Source of the DNA: an uncultured Pelagibacteraceae bacterium | GTDB lineage: Bacteria; Pseudomonadota; Alphaproteobacteria; Pelagibacterales; Pelagibacteraceae | Reading direction: 5' to 3' | Length of the DNA: 64,000 nucleotides | Assembly: GCA_902589725.1 (NCBI GenBank) | Contig: CACITU010000005.1 | Location: 24,119 to 88,118 of the forward strand | Shown: positions 52,493 to 62,578 of the stretch, piece by piece | How positions within the stretch are numbered: the first letter of the stretch is position 1 | How the letters are laid out: every line of letters begins with the position of its first letter | The notes under the pieces: generated by a model | Seen by the model: only the letters and a program-made list of their open reading frames with translations | Told to the model about the DNA's origin: nothing | Databases searched by the model: none | Position numbers and translations under genes: made by a program

Positions 52493-53602
52493 CTAAATAA
52501 AAGGTAAATCGCAAACTTTACCCACACAAATTTCACCATTTATCTTGGCTTTTATATCCTGATCAACGTTCCAGTGAGGTTTTTTCATCATGGCAATACC
52601 AATAACTTTTTTAAAATGTGGTGAATAGCAAGCAGATCTCAAGTCTCCAATTATATTATCGTTTTGATCACTTAATTCTAATGATCCTGTAATACTTATT
52701 TTGTCTGTATCAAGCATTACTCCCATTAATTTTTTTTTAATTCCTTCAGATTTAATTTTTTTTAATTTGTCTTTACCTAAAAAATTAACTTCGCTGTCTA
52801 TGTTAATATATTTATCAAATCCACATTCATAGGGATTATCTCCATTATCAATATCATTTCCATATGATAATAATCCACTTTCAATACGTTCTATTAAATT
52901 TGGACAACCTGGCTTAATATTTAATTCTTTTCCAATTTCAAAAAGATGATCATATAATTTTAATCCAGAGTCATTATGTTCAACATAAATTTCATAACCA
53001 CCTTGTTTAGACCAACCAGATCTTGCAATTAAATGTTTATCACCACCAAATTCAAAATAATCAAAACCAAAGAATTTTAAATTAACTATCTTATCCCCAA
53101 AAACTTTTTCCATTAATTCAAATGACTTTGGACCTTGTATTGCCATTATATCAACATCAGGTTCAGAAATCTTTACGTCAAATTTATTTCCAATAGCTAA
53201 TCCTTTTGCAAATAATATTACATCTGAGTCAGCAAGAGAAACCCACCATTTATTTTCATTTAATCTAAGCACAACTGGATCATTAATCAGACCTGCGTTA
53301 TCATCAATTATTGGACAATAATAACATCTTCCATCTTTCGATTTAGATAAATCTCTACAGGTCATCAACTGAACTAATTTTGCTGAGTCTCTGCCAGAAA
53401 TTTCTACCTGTCTTTCAGCAGCTACATCCCAAATTTGAACATACTGTTTTAAGTGGTGGTATGAATCCTCAATTGAACCAAATGCAGCTGGAAGCAACAT
53501 ATGATTATATATCGTATAAGCTGTAACTCCTTGTTTTTCTATTCTAGAGGTATAAGGAGTGCCTCTTAGCCTTCTTGATTTTGCAATTGAAAAATTTTTC
53601 AT
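52493..53602 (-). CDS. dmdA: Dimethylsulfoniopropionate (DMSP) demethylase
   Basis: The 369-residue GcvT-fold enzyme moves a methyl group from DMSP to tetrahydrofolate, yielding methylmercaptopropionate. The N-terminal [19 protein letters not shown], the block [12 protein letters not shown]-type [31 protein letters not shown] and [13 protein letters not shown] match the Pelagibacter DmdA closely, more than GcvT or dimethylglycine dehydrogenase. Context with acyl-CoA ligase and dehydrogenase genes supports DMSP breakdown. It is the last of the dmd genes and shares one base region with the hydrolase stop. Confidence 0.94.
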   Translation of the reverse strand: MKNFSIAKSRRLRGTPYTSRIEKQGVTAYTIYNHMLLPAAFGSIEDSYHHLKQYVQIWDVAAERQVEISGRDSAKLVQLMTCRDLSKSKDGRCYYCPIIDDNAGLINDPVVLRLNENKWWVSLADSDVILFAKGLAIGNKFDVKISEPDVDIMAIQGPKSFELMEKVFGDKIVNLKFFGFDYFEFGGDKHLIARSGWSKQGGYEIYVEHNDSGLKLYDHLFEIGKELNIKPGCPNLIERIESGLLSYGNDIDNGDNPYECGFDKYINIDSEVNFLGKDKLKKIKSEGIKKKLMGVMLDTDKISITGSLELSDQNDNIIGDLRSACYSPHFKKVIGIAMMKKPHWNVDQDIKAKINGEICVGKVCDLPFI

Positions 53603-54375
53603 TATTTTAAAAATTGTAAAACCTTGTCTCTCATTTCAAATGCTTTTTCAATCATAATCATGTGCCCACAACCTTCAATTATATGTGTTGTTGAATTTTT
53701 AACTAAACTAGAAAACTTTTTACCTGCCTCTAGATTTACCATTTTGTCTAATGATCCAAAGATTAACAAAGAAGGACATTCTATTGATCTAGCAGCATCA
53801 GATCCATTACTATAATTGTTACATGCAATTAAATCGACTGCTAAAATTTCCCTAATATCTCTAGGTGATTGTATTATTTTTTCTACTGGATTACCTCCAA
53901 TAAATTTTTTTGAACCTTCATAGCCCCACTTCATCATTAATTTAACAGCATCAGAATCTCCATTTTTTGCTAAATCAATTAGATCTGGATGAACTGGCAT
54001 TCTATTTGAACCACCAATAAAAACTAATTTTTTTAACCTATTTTTATATTTAGATGCATATTCAAGTATCTCTAAACATCCTTGAGAATGTCCAACTATG
54101 AAAAGTTGTTTTAAATTTAATTTTACAAATACTTGCTCTAACCAATCAGCAATTTTTTCAATACTATCTAAACAGGGTCCATCTGAATTACCATGTCCAG
54201 GTAAATCAATAGATAAAACATTAAAATTTTTGTTAGAAAAAAATTGTTCAGTTAATGACCAAACTATATGAGAAAGACCACTTCCATGAAGAAATACTAT
54301 TGTTTGTTTATTTAAGTCTATTCCCTGTCCAGCATCTGATGCATGAATATTTTTATTTTCTATTTGAAAAATCAA
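53602..54375 (-). CDS. Alpha/beta hydrolase in the DMSP cluster
   Basis: The 257-residue protein is a soluble alpha/beta-hydrolase with the oxyanion strand [14 protein letters not shown], nucleophile elbow GHSQGC (Ser97), acid GSLDKMV (Asp210) and EGCGHM (His238), so the triad is complete. The start is TTG (54375); no ATG lies nearby. It is placed between dmdB and dmdA with overlap or an 7-base gap, pointing to a role in the pathway. A thioesterase or ester hydrolase acting on pathway intermediates is possible, but the substrate cannot be read from sequence. Confidence 0.82.
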   Translation of the reverse strand: MIFQIENKNIHASDAGQGIDLNKQTIVFLHGSGLSHIVWSLTEQFFSNKNFNVLSIDLPGHGNSDGPCLDSIEKIADWLEQVFVKLNLKQLFIVGHSQGCLEILEYASKYKNRLKKLVFIGGSNRMPVHPDLIDLAKNGDSDAVKLMMKWGYEGSKKFIGGNPVEKIIQSPRDIREILAVDLIACNNYSNGSDAARSIECPSLLIFGSLDKMVNLEAGKKFSSLVKNSTTHIIEGCGHMIMIEKAFEMRDKVLQFLK

Positions 54376-54382
54376 AAGTTAC

Positions 54383-55999
54383 CTAAACTTGTTTTCTAAG
54401 TTCAAATTTTTGTATTTTACCTGTTGAAGTTTTTGGCAACTCACAAAAAACAACTTTTTTTGGAACTTTAAAGCCCGCTAAAGTTTCTTTACAAAAATCA
54501 ATTAATTCTTTCTCACTAACTGGTTTATCTTTAACTGCTTCAATAAATGCACATGGCACCTCACCCCATTTTTCATCTGGTTTTGCAACAACCGCGGCAA
54601 TCGAAACAGATGGGTGTTTAGATAGAGTATTTTCAATTTCAATTGAGGAAATATTTTCTCCTCCAGAAATAATTATATCTTTTGATCTATCTTGTATTTT
54701 AATATATCCGTCGGAATGCATTACTGCTAAATCCCCGCTATGAAACCAACCATTCTTCATGGCTTTGTCAGTAGCCTCTTTATCTTTAAAATATCCCTTC
54801 ATTACAACATTTCCTCTAATCATGATTTCGCCGATTGTCTTGCCGTCTCTAGGAACCTCTTTCATTGTCTCAGGATCTAAAACAACAACACCTTCTGTGT
54901 TAGGGTACTTCACACCTTGTCTTGCTTTAATCTCGTTTTGTTTTTCTTCATCAAAATTATTCCACTCCTCATTCCAAGCACACTGAGTGACATGTCCATA
55001 AGTTTCTGTTAAACCATACACGTGCATTACTTCAAATCCAAGAGCTCTCATTTTTTTAAAAATTATACTTGGTGGTGGAGCACCAGCAGTTAAAACATAA
55101 ACTTTTTGTTTTAATTTTTTCTTGTCAGTTTCTGAAGCTCCAGTAATCATATTCAATACTATTGGAGCACCACCAAAATGAGTAATTTCATATTTATCAA
55201 TAAGTTCAAAAATTTTTTTAATATCTATATTTCGTAAACATATTGTTCTTCCGTTAAGCATTGGTACAGTCCATGGATAACACCAACCATTGCAATGGAA
55301 CATTGGAACAACCGTTAAAAAATTTAATCTATTTGGCATATTCCAAGCTACTGAACTTCCTGTAGACATTAAATATGCTCCCCTATGATGATAGACAACA
55401 CCTTTAGGATTTCCTGTAGTGCCTGATGTATAACTTAGTGATATAGCCTGCCACTCGTCTTCAGGCATTTGCCATTGATAATTTTCATCGCCTGTATTTA
55501 AAAAACTTTCATATTCTAAATCACCAATTTCTTCCAATTTTGATTGGTCAGCATATTTATCATTTATGTCAATAATAGTTATTTTTTTATCAAGAGTTTT
55601 TAATGCTTTTTTTACTTCTCCATGAAGTTGTCTATCCACAACTAGCACTTTTGCTTCACTGTGATCTAAAATATAGGAAATTGTTTTAGCATCTAATCTT
55701 ATATTTATAGTATTAAGAACTGCACCAGTCATAGGTACAGAATAGTGTGCTTCAAAAATCTCTGGTGTATTGAAAGCTAAGAATGAAACCGTGTCACCTT
55801 TTTTAATACCTATTTTTGTTAATGCACTAGCAAATTTTACAACTCTTTTATAAACTTCAGCCCAGGTATAATTTCTTTCTTCATAAATTATAGCCTCATA
55901 ATTTGGGTAAATTTCTTTTGCTCTTTTTAAAAAAGTTAAAGGAGTTAGGGGTACGTGATTTGCTTTATTTTTGTCTAAATTTGTATCGTAATGGCTCAT
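54383..55999 (-). CDS. dmdB: Methylmercaptopropionate-CoA ligase
   Basis: The 538-residue acyl-adenylate enzyme has the P-loop SYTSGTTGNPKGVVYHH, the motif YGLTETYGH, GWFHSGDLAVMHSDGYIKI and the catalytic lysine in PKTSTGKIQKFEL. It would activate methylmercaptopropionate (the DmdA product) with CoA and ATP. The family call is certain; the substrate rests on its place between dmdC and dmdA. Other medium-chain acids could also be used. Confidence 0.85.
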   Translation of the reverse strand: MSHYDTNLDKNKANHVPLTPLTFLKRAKEIYPNYEAIIYEERNYTWAEVYKRVVKFASALTKIGIKKGDTVSFLAFNTPEIFEAHYSVPMTGAVLNTINIRLDAKTISYILDHSEAKVLVVDRQLHGEVKKALKTLDKKITIIDINDKYADQSKLEEIGDLEYESFLNTGDENYQWQMPEDEWQAISLSYTSGTTGNPKGVVYHHRGAYLMSTGSSVAWNMPNRLNFLTVVPMFHCNGWCYPWTVPMLNGRTICLRNIDIKKIFELIDKYEITHFGGAPIVLNMITGASETDKKKLKQKVYVLTAGAPPPSIIFKKMRALGFEVMHVYGLTETYGHVTQCAWNEEWNNFDEEKQNEIKARQGVKYPNTEGVVVLDPETMKEVPRDGKTIGEIMIRGNVVMKGYFKDKEATDKAMKNGWFHSGDLAVMHSDGYIKIQDRSKDIIISGGENISSIEIENTLSKHPSVSIAAVVAKPDEKWGEVPCAFIEAVKDKPVSEKELIDFCKETLAGFKVPKKVVFCELPKTSTGKIQKFELRKQV

Positions 56000-57762
56000 T
56001 AATTGAACTTAAAATTCATTATATTTGAACTTCCTGAGATTGCTGATTTGTAATGATACTCAGCCCGAGGTAATACCTTATCAAAATAAAATTTAGCTGT
56101 GTTTATTTTATCTCTATAAAATTCTTTATTTGTATCAAAATCATTAAAACTAACATTTAATATTTTAATCCAAGCATAAGCAATTGAAACATAACCTAAA
56201 CTTTTTAAATAATCATTTGCTGCAGCACTAACATCATCTTTTTCGACTTTGTTTTTATCATTTATCCAGTCTGTGAATTTAGACAAAATATCTAGGTAAT
56301 TGTTTAGTTCTTTAGAAAATGTTTTTACTTTTTCATTTTTGCTATCACATTCAGATTTAATCATATCTAAAAACTTATTTATAACATCGCCGTTTTTGTT
56401 AGATAATTTTCTAAATACTAAATCTGCCGCCTGTACAGAATTTGTTCCTTCATAAATTGGTGTAATACGATTATCTCGATATAGTTGCTCAATACCTTGG
56501 TCTTTAGTATATCCGTATCCTCCATGTATCTGCATTGCATCGCTAGTAATTTCCATAGCTAAATCTGTAAAAAGAGATTTAACTACAGGCGTCATTAATG
56601 AAACATAATCTAAAGCAGCTTGTTTAATTTTTTCGTCTGGATGATAAAGACTTACTTCTGTTTGTTGAGAAAGCCAAAAACATAGTGCTCTTTCACCCTC
56701 AATTATTGATTTCATATTAAGCAAAGTTCTTCTAATATCTGCGTGATCAATTATAAAATCTGCACCATTATTAGATTTTGAATTATTTGTTTTTCCTTGC
56801 TTTCTTTCTTTTGCGTAAGAAAGTGAATTTTGATAAGCAATTTCAGAAATACCTAAACCTTGAATGCCTACAACTATTCTCTCTAAATTCATCATTGTGA
56901 ACATTGCACTAAGACCTTTGTCTTTAGTACCAATCATATAACCAGTTGCGTCATCAAAATTTAAAACACAAGTTGCAGAACCTTTAATACCCATCTTACT
57001 TTCAATTGATCCAGTTGAAATTCCATTTCTTGGACCAATACTACCATCCTGGTTTACAATATATTTTGGAACTAAAAATAAACTAATTCCCTTAGTACCA
57101 GATGGAGAGTCTGGTGATCTTGCCAAAACTAAGTGAATAATATTTTCGGTTAAATCATGGTCTCCAGAAGTTATGAATATTTTTTGACCACTGATTTTAT
57201 AAGTATCATCTGATTGTTTAATTGCTTTAGTTTTTAACAAGCCAAGGTCAGTACCACAGACTGGTTCTGTTAAACACATTGTACCACTCCACTTACCTTC
57301 AACAATCTTTGGCAAATATTTATTTTTAATTTCATCAGAGGCGTGATGATTAATACAATTATAAGCACCAATACTTAGTTCACTATATAATTTAAATGAT
57401 AAGCTTGCTGAAGATAGCATTTCATCAAAAAATGCACTTACTGTTTTTGGCATTCCTTGACCACCATATTTTGGATCACAAGACAATGAAGTCCAACCAT
57501 CCTCAATATACTTTTGATATGCTTCTTTGTAGCCTGGGGGTGTTCTAACAACACCATTTTCTAAAACTGCTGGATTTTCATCTCCTGATTTAGCAAGAGG
57601 TAAAATTAGATTTTGATTTATCTTGGCTGCTTCCTCTAAAATATCTTTCACTAGATCTGAACTAACTTCATTGTATTTTTCAAGTTCATTATAATTTTTA
57701 TTATCTCTAAGTTTTTCAAAGAGAAACATCATGTCTTTTACTGGAGCTGTATAACTTGGCAT
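55999..57762 (-). CDS. dmdC: Methylmercaptopropionyl-CoA dehydrogenase
   Basis: The 587-residue long-type acyl-CoA dehydrogenase has CLTEPVCGTDLG, FITSGDHD, the region QIHGGYGYTKDQGIEQLYRD and catalytic glutamate in IYEGTNSVQAADL. Its extra C-terminal domain matches the DmdC/FadE-type of about 590 residues rather than the 380-residue short type. It would form methylthioacryloyl-CoA. It shares one base with dmdB and follows leuB by 26 bases. Confidence 0.85.
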   Translation of the reverse strand: MPSYTAPVKDMMFLFEKLRDNKNYNELEKYNEVSSDLVKDILEEAAKINQNLILPLAKSGDENPAVLENGVVRTPPGYKEAYQKYIEDGWTSLSCDPKYGGQGMPKTVSAFFDEMLSSASLSFKLYSELSIGAYNCINHHASDEIKNKYLPKIVEGKWSGTMCLTEPVCGTDLGLLKTKAIKQSDDTYKISGQKIFITSGDHDLTENIIHLVLARSPDSPSGTKGISLFLVPKYIVNQDGSIGPRNGISTGSIESKMGIKGSATCVLNFDDATGYMIGTKDKGLSAMFTMMNLERIVVGIQGLGISEIAYQNSLSYAKERKQGKTNNSKSNNGADFIIDHADIRRTLLNMKSIIEGERALCFWLSQQTEVSLYHPDEKIKQAALDYVSLMTPVVKSLFTDLAMEITSDAMQIHGGYGYTKDQGIEQLYRDNRITPIYEGTNSVQAADLVFRKLSNKNGDVINKFLDMIKSECDSKNEKVKTFSKELNNYLDILSKFTDWINDKNKVEKDDVSAAANDYLKSLGYVSIAYAWIKILNVSFNDFDTNKEFYRDKINTAKFYFDKVLPRAEYHYKSAISGSSNIMNFKFN

Positions 57763-57788
57763 ATTTAAACCTTAAAATAATTCTAGTT

Positions 57789-58895
57789 TTATTGCAATTT
57801 TGAAATTATCGCATCACCCATTGCTGAAGTAGACGATTCTTTCATACCATCTGACATTATATCTTTTGTTCTTAAACCATCATTTAGAACATCTTGAACC
57901 GCCTTTTCTAAAACATCTGCTTCTTTATCGAGATCTAAAGAGTACCTTAAAGCCATAGCAAAACTTAAAATAGAAGCAATCGGATTTGCAATACCTTTTC
58001 CAGCTATATCAGGAGCTGATCCATGTATTGGCTCATACATTGCTCTCATCTCACCATCTTTATTTTTTGCACCCAAAGACGCTGACGGTAAAAGTCCTAA
58101 AGATCCAGTTAACATCGAAGCTTGATCAGACAGCATATCCCCAAATAAATTATCGGTTACAATTACATCAAATTGTTTTGGGTTTCTTAAAAGTTGCATT
58201 GCACAGTTATCTGCTAACATATGGCTTAATTCTACATCTTTATATTCTTTATTATGTAGCTCTTGAACCTCTTCTTTCCATAATTGTCCGGCTTCCATTA
58301 CATTTGACTTTTCACATGATGTAACTTTGTTAGATCTTTTTCTAGCTAAATCAAAAGCAACTCTAGCTACTCTTGTAATTTCACTAGTTGTATATGTATG
58401 GGTGTTAATTCCTTTTCTTTCACCATTTTCAATTGGTTTTATTCCTCTAGGTTCACCAAAATATATGCCACCCGTTAACTCTCTTACTATCATTATATCT
58501 AAACCTGAAACTACTTCTGGTTTGAGTGTTGAGGCACTTACCAATTGTTCAAAACAAATTGCAGGTCTTAAATTTGCAAATAATTTTAATTCCTTTCTAA
58601 GTTTTAATAATGCTCTTTCAGGTTTTTTTGAAAATTCTAATCCGTCCCATGTAGGGCCTCCTACAGCCCCTAACATAATTACCTCACTCTCTAACGCTTT
58701 ATAAAATACTTCATCAGTAATTGGGGTACCATGTTTGTCATAAGAACAACCACCTACAAGCTCTTGATCTAATTCAAAATCTAATGATTTTTTATCATTA
58801 AACCAGTTTATAATTTTTTTTACTTCAGCAATAACTTCTGGACCGATACCATCACCAGGTAATAATAATATTTTTCTTTTTTTTACTTTAATCAT
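57789..58895 (-). CDS. leuB: 3-isopropylmalate dehydrogenase
   Basis: The 368-residue enzyme oxidises and decarboxylates 3-isopropylmalate in leucine synthesis. [11 protein letters not shown], the [11 protein letters not shown] substrate loop, [14 protein letters not shown] and [15 protein letters not shown] with [14 protein letters not shown] for NAD are all present. It overlaps leuD by 8 bases. Confidence 0.97.
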   Translation of the reverse strand: MIKVKKRKILLLPGDGIGPEVIAEVKKIINWFNDKKSLDFELDQELVGGCSYDKHGTPITDEVFYKALESEVIMLGAVGGPTWDGLEFSKKPERALLKLRKELKLFANLRPAICFEQLVSASTLKPEVVSGLDIMIVRELTGGIYFGEPRGIKPIENGERKGINTHTYTTSEITRVARVAFDLARKRSNKVTSCEKSNVMEAGQLWKEEVQELHNKEYKDVELSHMLADNCAMQLLRNPKQFDVIVTDNLFGDMLSDQASMLTGSLGLLPSASLGAKNKDGEMRAMYEPIHGSAPDIAGKGIANPIASILSFAMALRYSLDLDKEADVLEKAVQDVLNDGLRTKDIMSDGMKESSTSAMGDAIISKLQ

Positions 58896-59493
58896 TAAAC
58901 ACCCAAGGTTTTTCGTTTTTTAGATTATTTTCAAATTTTTCTATTTTTTCTGATTTCTTTAATGATAAAGCAATATCATCCAGTCCTTCAAGCAAGCACT
59001 TCTTTTTAAACGGATCAATCTCAAACTTCAGCTCATTGTTTCCATAAACTATTTTTTCTTCATTTAAATCAATATGAATTTCTTCTTTTCTATTTGCATA
59101 CTCAGACAGCTCTTTTATTTTTTCTTCTTCAAGGATTATAGGTAAAATTCCATTTTTAAAACAATTGCTATAAAAAATATCTGCATAACTTGAGCTTATT
59201 ACACAAGTAATACCAAAATCTAATAGTGCCCAAGGAGCATGTTCTCTCGATGATCCACATCCAAAATTTTTTCCTGCAATTAAAATTTTTGACTGTTTAA
59301 AAGGATCATTGTTTAATACAAAATCATTGATTTCTTTTCCTTGGTCGTCGTATCGCATTTCAAAAAACAAATTTTTTCCAAGTCCAGTTCTTTTTATTGT
59401 TTTTAAAAATTGTTTTGGAATTATCATATCAGTATCAATATTAACTATCGGAAGATAAGCTGGAATACTTTTTAATTTATTAAATTTTTGCAT
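58888..59493 (-). CDS. leuD: 3-isopropylmalate dehydratase small subunit
   Basis: The 201-residue subunit has the swivel-domain signature [14 protein letters not shown] and [17 protein letters not shown]. With LeuC it isomerises isopropylmalate. It starts directly after the leuC stop. Confidence 0.96.
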   Translation of the reverse strand: MQKFNKLKSIPAYLPIVNIDTDMIIPKQFLKTIKRTGLGKNLFFEMRYDDQGKEINDFVLNNDPFKQSKILIAGKNFGCGSSREHAPWALLDFGITCVISSSYADIFYSNCFKNGILPIILEEEKIKELSEYANRKEEIHIDLNEEKIVYGNNELKFEIDPFKKKCLLEGLDDIALSLKKSEKIEKFENNLKNEKPWVFND

Positions 59494-60897
59494 TTAATTT
59501 TTATACTTTCTTACATCATCAAGATTGCCTGATATAGCGGCAGCAGCTGCCATTCCAGGACTTACTAAATGTGTTCTTCCACCTCGTCCTTGTCTACCTT
59601 CAAAATTTCTGTTTGATGTAGAAGCACATCTTTCTTCAGGTTTTAATTTATCAGCATTCATCGCTAAACACATAGAACAACCAGGTTCTCTCCATTCGAA
59701 GCCTGAGCTAACAAAAATTTTATCTAATCCTTCTTGTTCTGCTTGCTCTTTTACTAAACCAGAGCCTGGAACCACGATAGCATTTACATGTGAGGAAATT
59801 TTTTTATCTTTTAAAATTTTTGCTGCTTCTCTTAAATCTTCAATTCTACCATTAGTACAACTACCAATAAATACCTTATCTATTTTTATATCTGTAGCTG
59901 CCATGTCAGGCTTTAAACCCATGTAGTTAAGAGCTCTTTCAATTGAGTTCTTTTTATCCTGATCTGACTCATTGTCAGGATTAGGAACTTTTCCATCAAT
60001 TGTAATTACATCTTGAGGTGATGTGCCCCATGTAATCATAGGTAAAATTTCATCTGCATTTAAACTAATTTCTTTATCAAAACTTGCACCAGTATCTGTT
60101 TTTAAAGTTTGCCAATAATTTACAGCTTTCTCCCAATTTTCATCTTTTGGAGACATTGGTTTCCCTTTTAAATATTCAAAAATTTTTTCATCAGGTGCAA
60201 TTAATCCTGCTCTTGCGCCACCTTCAATTGTCATATTACAGATTGTCATTCTTTGCTCGACTGTCAAAGATCTAATTAAATCTCCAGCATATTCCACAAC
60301 ACATCCTGTTCCACCAGCAGTACCAATTTTTCCAATTATTTGAAGTATTACATCTTTAGAAGTAACACCTAGTGGAAGTTCACCATTTACATTAATCCTA
60401 AAATTATTAGCTTTCTTTTGAACTAATGTTTGAGTAGCTAACACGTGCTCAACCTCTGAAGTTCCTATTCCAAATGCTAAAGCACCAAACGCTCCATGTG
60501 TAGCTGTATGACTGTCTCCACAGACAATAACTGTACCCGGCTGAGTAAAACCTTGCTCTGGCCCAATTATATGAACAATACCTTGTCTCTTATCATCCAT
60601 ACCAAATAATTGTACTCCAAATTCTTTACAATTTGCTTCTAACGTATCAACTTGAATTTTTGACTCCTGATCAGAAATACCTTTTGTTCTATCTGTAGTA
60701 GGAACGTTATGATCTGCAACAGCTAATGTTAAGTTTGGATGTCTCACTTTTCTTTTAGAATTTCTTAGTCCTTCAAAAGCTTGTGGACTTGTTACTTCGT
60801 GAATTAAATGTCTATCTACAAAAAGTAATGATGTACCATCTTCTTGTTGATCGACTAAATGATCGTTCCAAATTTTATCGTAAAGTGTTGTAGACAT
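59494..60897 (-). CDS. leuC: 3-isopropylmalate dehydratase large subunit
   Basis: The 467-residue subunit belongs to the aconitase family and has cluster cysteines in [14 protein letters not shown] and [10 protein letters not shown], the N-terminal [20 protein letters not shown], and [20 protein letters not shown]. It follows rplS by 11 bases, putting leucine synthesis downstream of the ffh-rpsP-trmD-rplS set. Confidence 0.97.
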   Translation of the reverse strand: MSTTLYDKIWNDHLVDQQEDGTSLLFVDRHLIHEVTSPQAFEGLRNSKRKVRHPNLTLAVADHNVPTTDRTKGISDQESKIQVDTLEANCKEFGVQLFGMDDKRQGIVHIIGPEQGFTQPGTVIVCGDSHTATHGAFGALAFGIGTSEVEHVLATQTLVQKKANNFRINVNGELPLGVTSKDVILQIIGKIGTAGGTGCVVEYAGDLIRSLTVEQRMTICNMTIEGGARAGLIAPDEKIFEYLKGKPMSPKDENWEKAVNYWQTLKTDTGASFDKEISLNADEILPMITWGTSPQDVITIDGKVPNPDNESDQDKKNSIERALNYMGLKPDMAATDIKIDKVFIGSCTNGRIEDLREAAKILKDKKISSHVNAIVVPGSGLVKEQAEQEGLDKIFVSSGFEWREPGCSMCLAMNADKLKPEERCASTSNRNFEGRQGRGGRTHLVSPGMAAAAAISGNLDDVRKYKN

Positions 60898-60908
60898 TGA
60901 AAAAAAAA

Positions 60909-61463
60909 TTATTTTTTTTCTTTAGGGCTTTCTGATTTTTGTTCTACTTTAGAAGCCTCTTTTGCTTTAGGTGCTACTTCCTTAAGGGCCTCTGCTGCTG
61001 GAGCTGCTTCTGCTTTAGGAGCTTCCTCACTAGGAGCTACTGCTGGAGCTACATTTTCCTCTGTAACTGTTTCTGGTTTTACATCGATATCAATTCCAAT
61101 TTTCTTTCTAATTTTTTCTGCAATTCTTGCTGATTTACCAGTTCTATCTCTTAAATAATAAAGTTTAGCTCTTCTAACTTTACCAGATCTTATTACTTTG
61201 ATAGAATCAATTAATGTTCCATATAAAGGAAAAGTTCTCTCAACACCTTCACCAAAAGAAATTTTTCTTACTGTAAAAGACGAGTTTAGATCTCTACTTT
61301 TCTTAGCAATACATACTCCCTCAAAATACTGAATTCTTTCCTTTTTACCCTCTGTAATTCTCACACCGACTTTAACAACATCGCCAGGATAAAATTCAGG
61401 AATTTTTTTCTCTGAAAGTATTTTCTTTACGTTATGCTGATTTATTTCTTCAATTGTTTTCAT
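60909..61463 (-). CDS. rplS: 50S ribosomal protein bL19 with long acidic/alanine tail
   Basis: The core (residues 1-115) is a normal bL19 ([55 protein letters not shown]). The ATG at 61463 ([10 protein letters not shown]) is preferred; a TTG lies five codons upstream. The C-terminus runs about 65 residues past E. coli L19 as a low-complexity Ala/Glu/Pro/Lys tail. It lies just after trmD, as usual. Confidence 0.95.
   Translation of the reverse strand: MKTIEEINQHNVKKILSEKKIPEFYPGDVVKVGVRITEGKKERIQYFEGVCIAKKSRDLNSSFTVRKISFGEGVERTFPLYGTLIDSIKVIRSGKVRRAKLYYLRDRTGKSARIAEKIRKKIGIDIDVKPETVTEENVAPAVAPSEEAPKAEAAPAAEALKEVAPKAKEASKVEQKSESPKEKK
61000..61025 (-). repeat. 26-base exact repeat, copy in rplS
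   Basis: This 26-base stretch is identical to 62215-62240 in rpsP and is read in the same frame, encoding EAPKAEAAP in both proteins. It lies in the low-complexity tail of L19. Confidence 0.85.
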
Positions 61464-61479
61464 GTTAATATTTATCAAG

Positions 61480-62166
61480 TTAATTCTTCTTATATTTTTC
61501 CCATAAATCTGGTCTTCGGTCGCGTGTTATAGCCTCTGATTGAGATAAACGCCAGTGTTTAATTTTATTATGATCCCCTGATAATAGTACATCTGGCACA
61601 GCTTTTTCCTCCCAAATCTGAGGTTTTGTATATTGAGGATACTCTAGAAGGCCATTTTCAAAGGTTTCATCTAATTTAGAGTTTTCATTTCCCAAAACAC
61701 CTGGCAGTAATCTTAAAATACTATCTATCACTACATATGCTGCTGACTCCCCGCCAGATAAAACATAATCTCCAATACTAACTTCTTCAATGTTTCTTGT
61801 TGAAAGTATTCTCTCATCTACACCCTCGAAGTGACCACAAATTATAGACAGAGACTTTTCATCAGCTAGTTCTTTCGCTAAATTTTGATCAAATTTTTTT
61901 CCTTTTGGTGATAAGTATAAAATTCTCTCATTCTCATTTCTATTTTCATCTAAAGACTTTGCAAGAACATCTGCTTTTAACAACATTCCTGAACCACCTC
62001 CATATGGTGTATCATCTACTGTTTTATGTTTGTCATCAGCTGAATCTCTTATGTTTACAACTTTAAGTTTCCACAAATCACTAGATAAAGCTTTTCCATA
62101 AAGTCCTTTAGATAAAGGACCAGGAAAAACTTCTGGATAAAGTGTAAACACTTGAGCTTGCCACAT
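61480..62166 (-). CDS. trmD: tRNA (guanine-N1)-methyltransferase
   Basis: The 228-residue SPOUT methyltransferase modifies G37 of tRNAs. The N-terminus [23 protein letters not shown], shown in part, the knot motif [33 protein letters not shown] and the final [17 protein letters not shown] are diagnostic. It lies 13 bases after rpsP; rimM, which usually sits between them, is absent. Confidence 0.96.
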   Translation of the reverse strand: MWQAQVFTLYPEVFPGPLSKGLYGKALSSDLWKLKVVNIRDSADDKHKTVDDTPYGGGSGMLLKADVLAKSLDENRNENERILYLSPKGKKFDQNLAKELADEKSLSIICGHFEGVDERILSTRNIEEVSIGDYVLSGGESAAYVVIDSILRLLPGVLGNENSKLDETFENGLLEYPQYTKPQIWEEKAVPDVLLSGDHNKIKHWRLSQSEAITRDRRPDLWEKYKKN

Positions 62167-62180
62167 AGATAATTTTTAAA

Positions 62181-62564
62181 TTATTTTTTTTCCTCAGCTG
62201 GAGCTTCTTCTTTAGGAGCTGCTTCTGCTTTAGGAGCTTCTTTATTATCTTCTTCTTTTTTATTTCTCTCTTTTTTTGGTACCGCTTTAATTGGATTATT
62301 TCCATTAGCAGGCATAGGCATTAATTCGTTCTCTCCTAAAATTCTTGCTACTCTAGTTGTTGGTTTAGCGCCTTGACCAAGCCAATATTTAATTCTCTCA
62401 GCTTCTAGGCCCACTCTTTCTTTTTTCTCTTTTGGTAACAGAGGGTTAAAGAAACCAACCTTTTCTATAAATCTTCCATCTCTTGCAAAACGACTGTCAG
62501 CAACAACAACCTTATAAACAGGACGTTTTTTTGTTCCACCTCTTGATAGTCTTAATTTTAACAT
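62181..62564 (-). CDS. rpsP: 30S ribosomal protein bS16 with acidic/alanine tail
   Basis: The first 80 residues are a normal bS16 ([47 protein letters not shown]). About 45 more residues form a Lys/Glu/Ala/Pro tail ending EEAPAEEKK, similar in kind to the L19 tail encoded 1.2 kb downstream. It follows ffh by 14 bases. Confidence 0.96.
   Translation of the reverse strand: MLKLRLSRGGTKKRPVYKVVVADSRFARDGRFIEKVGFFNPLLPKEKKERVGLEAERIKYWLGQGAKPTTRVARILGENELMPMPANGNNPIKAVPKKERNKKEEDNKEAPKAEAAPKEEAPAEEKK
62215..62240 (-). repeat. 26-base exact repeat, copy in rpsP
   Basis: This stretch is identical to 61000-61025 in rplS, in the same orientation and reading frame (EAPKAEAAP). It lies in the low-complexity tail of S16. 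Confidence 0.85.
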
Positions 62565-62578
62565 TTCTTCTCCTTTTT

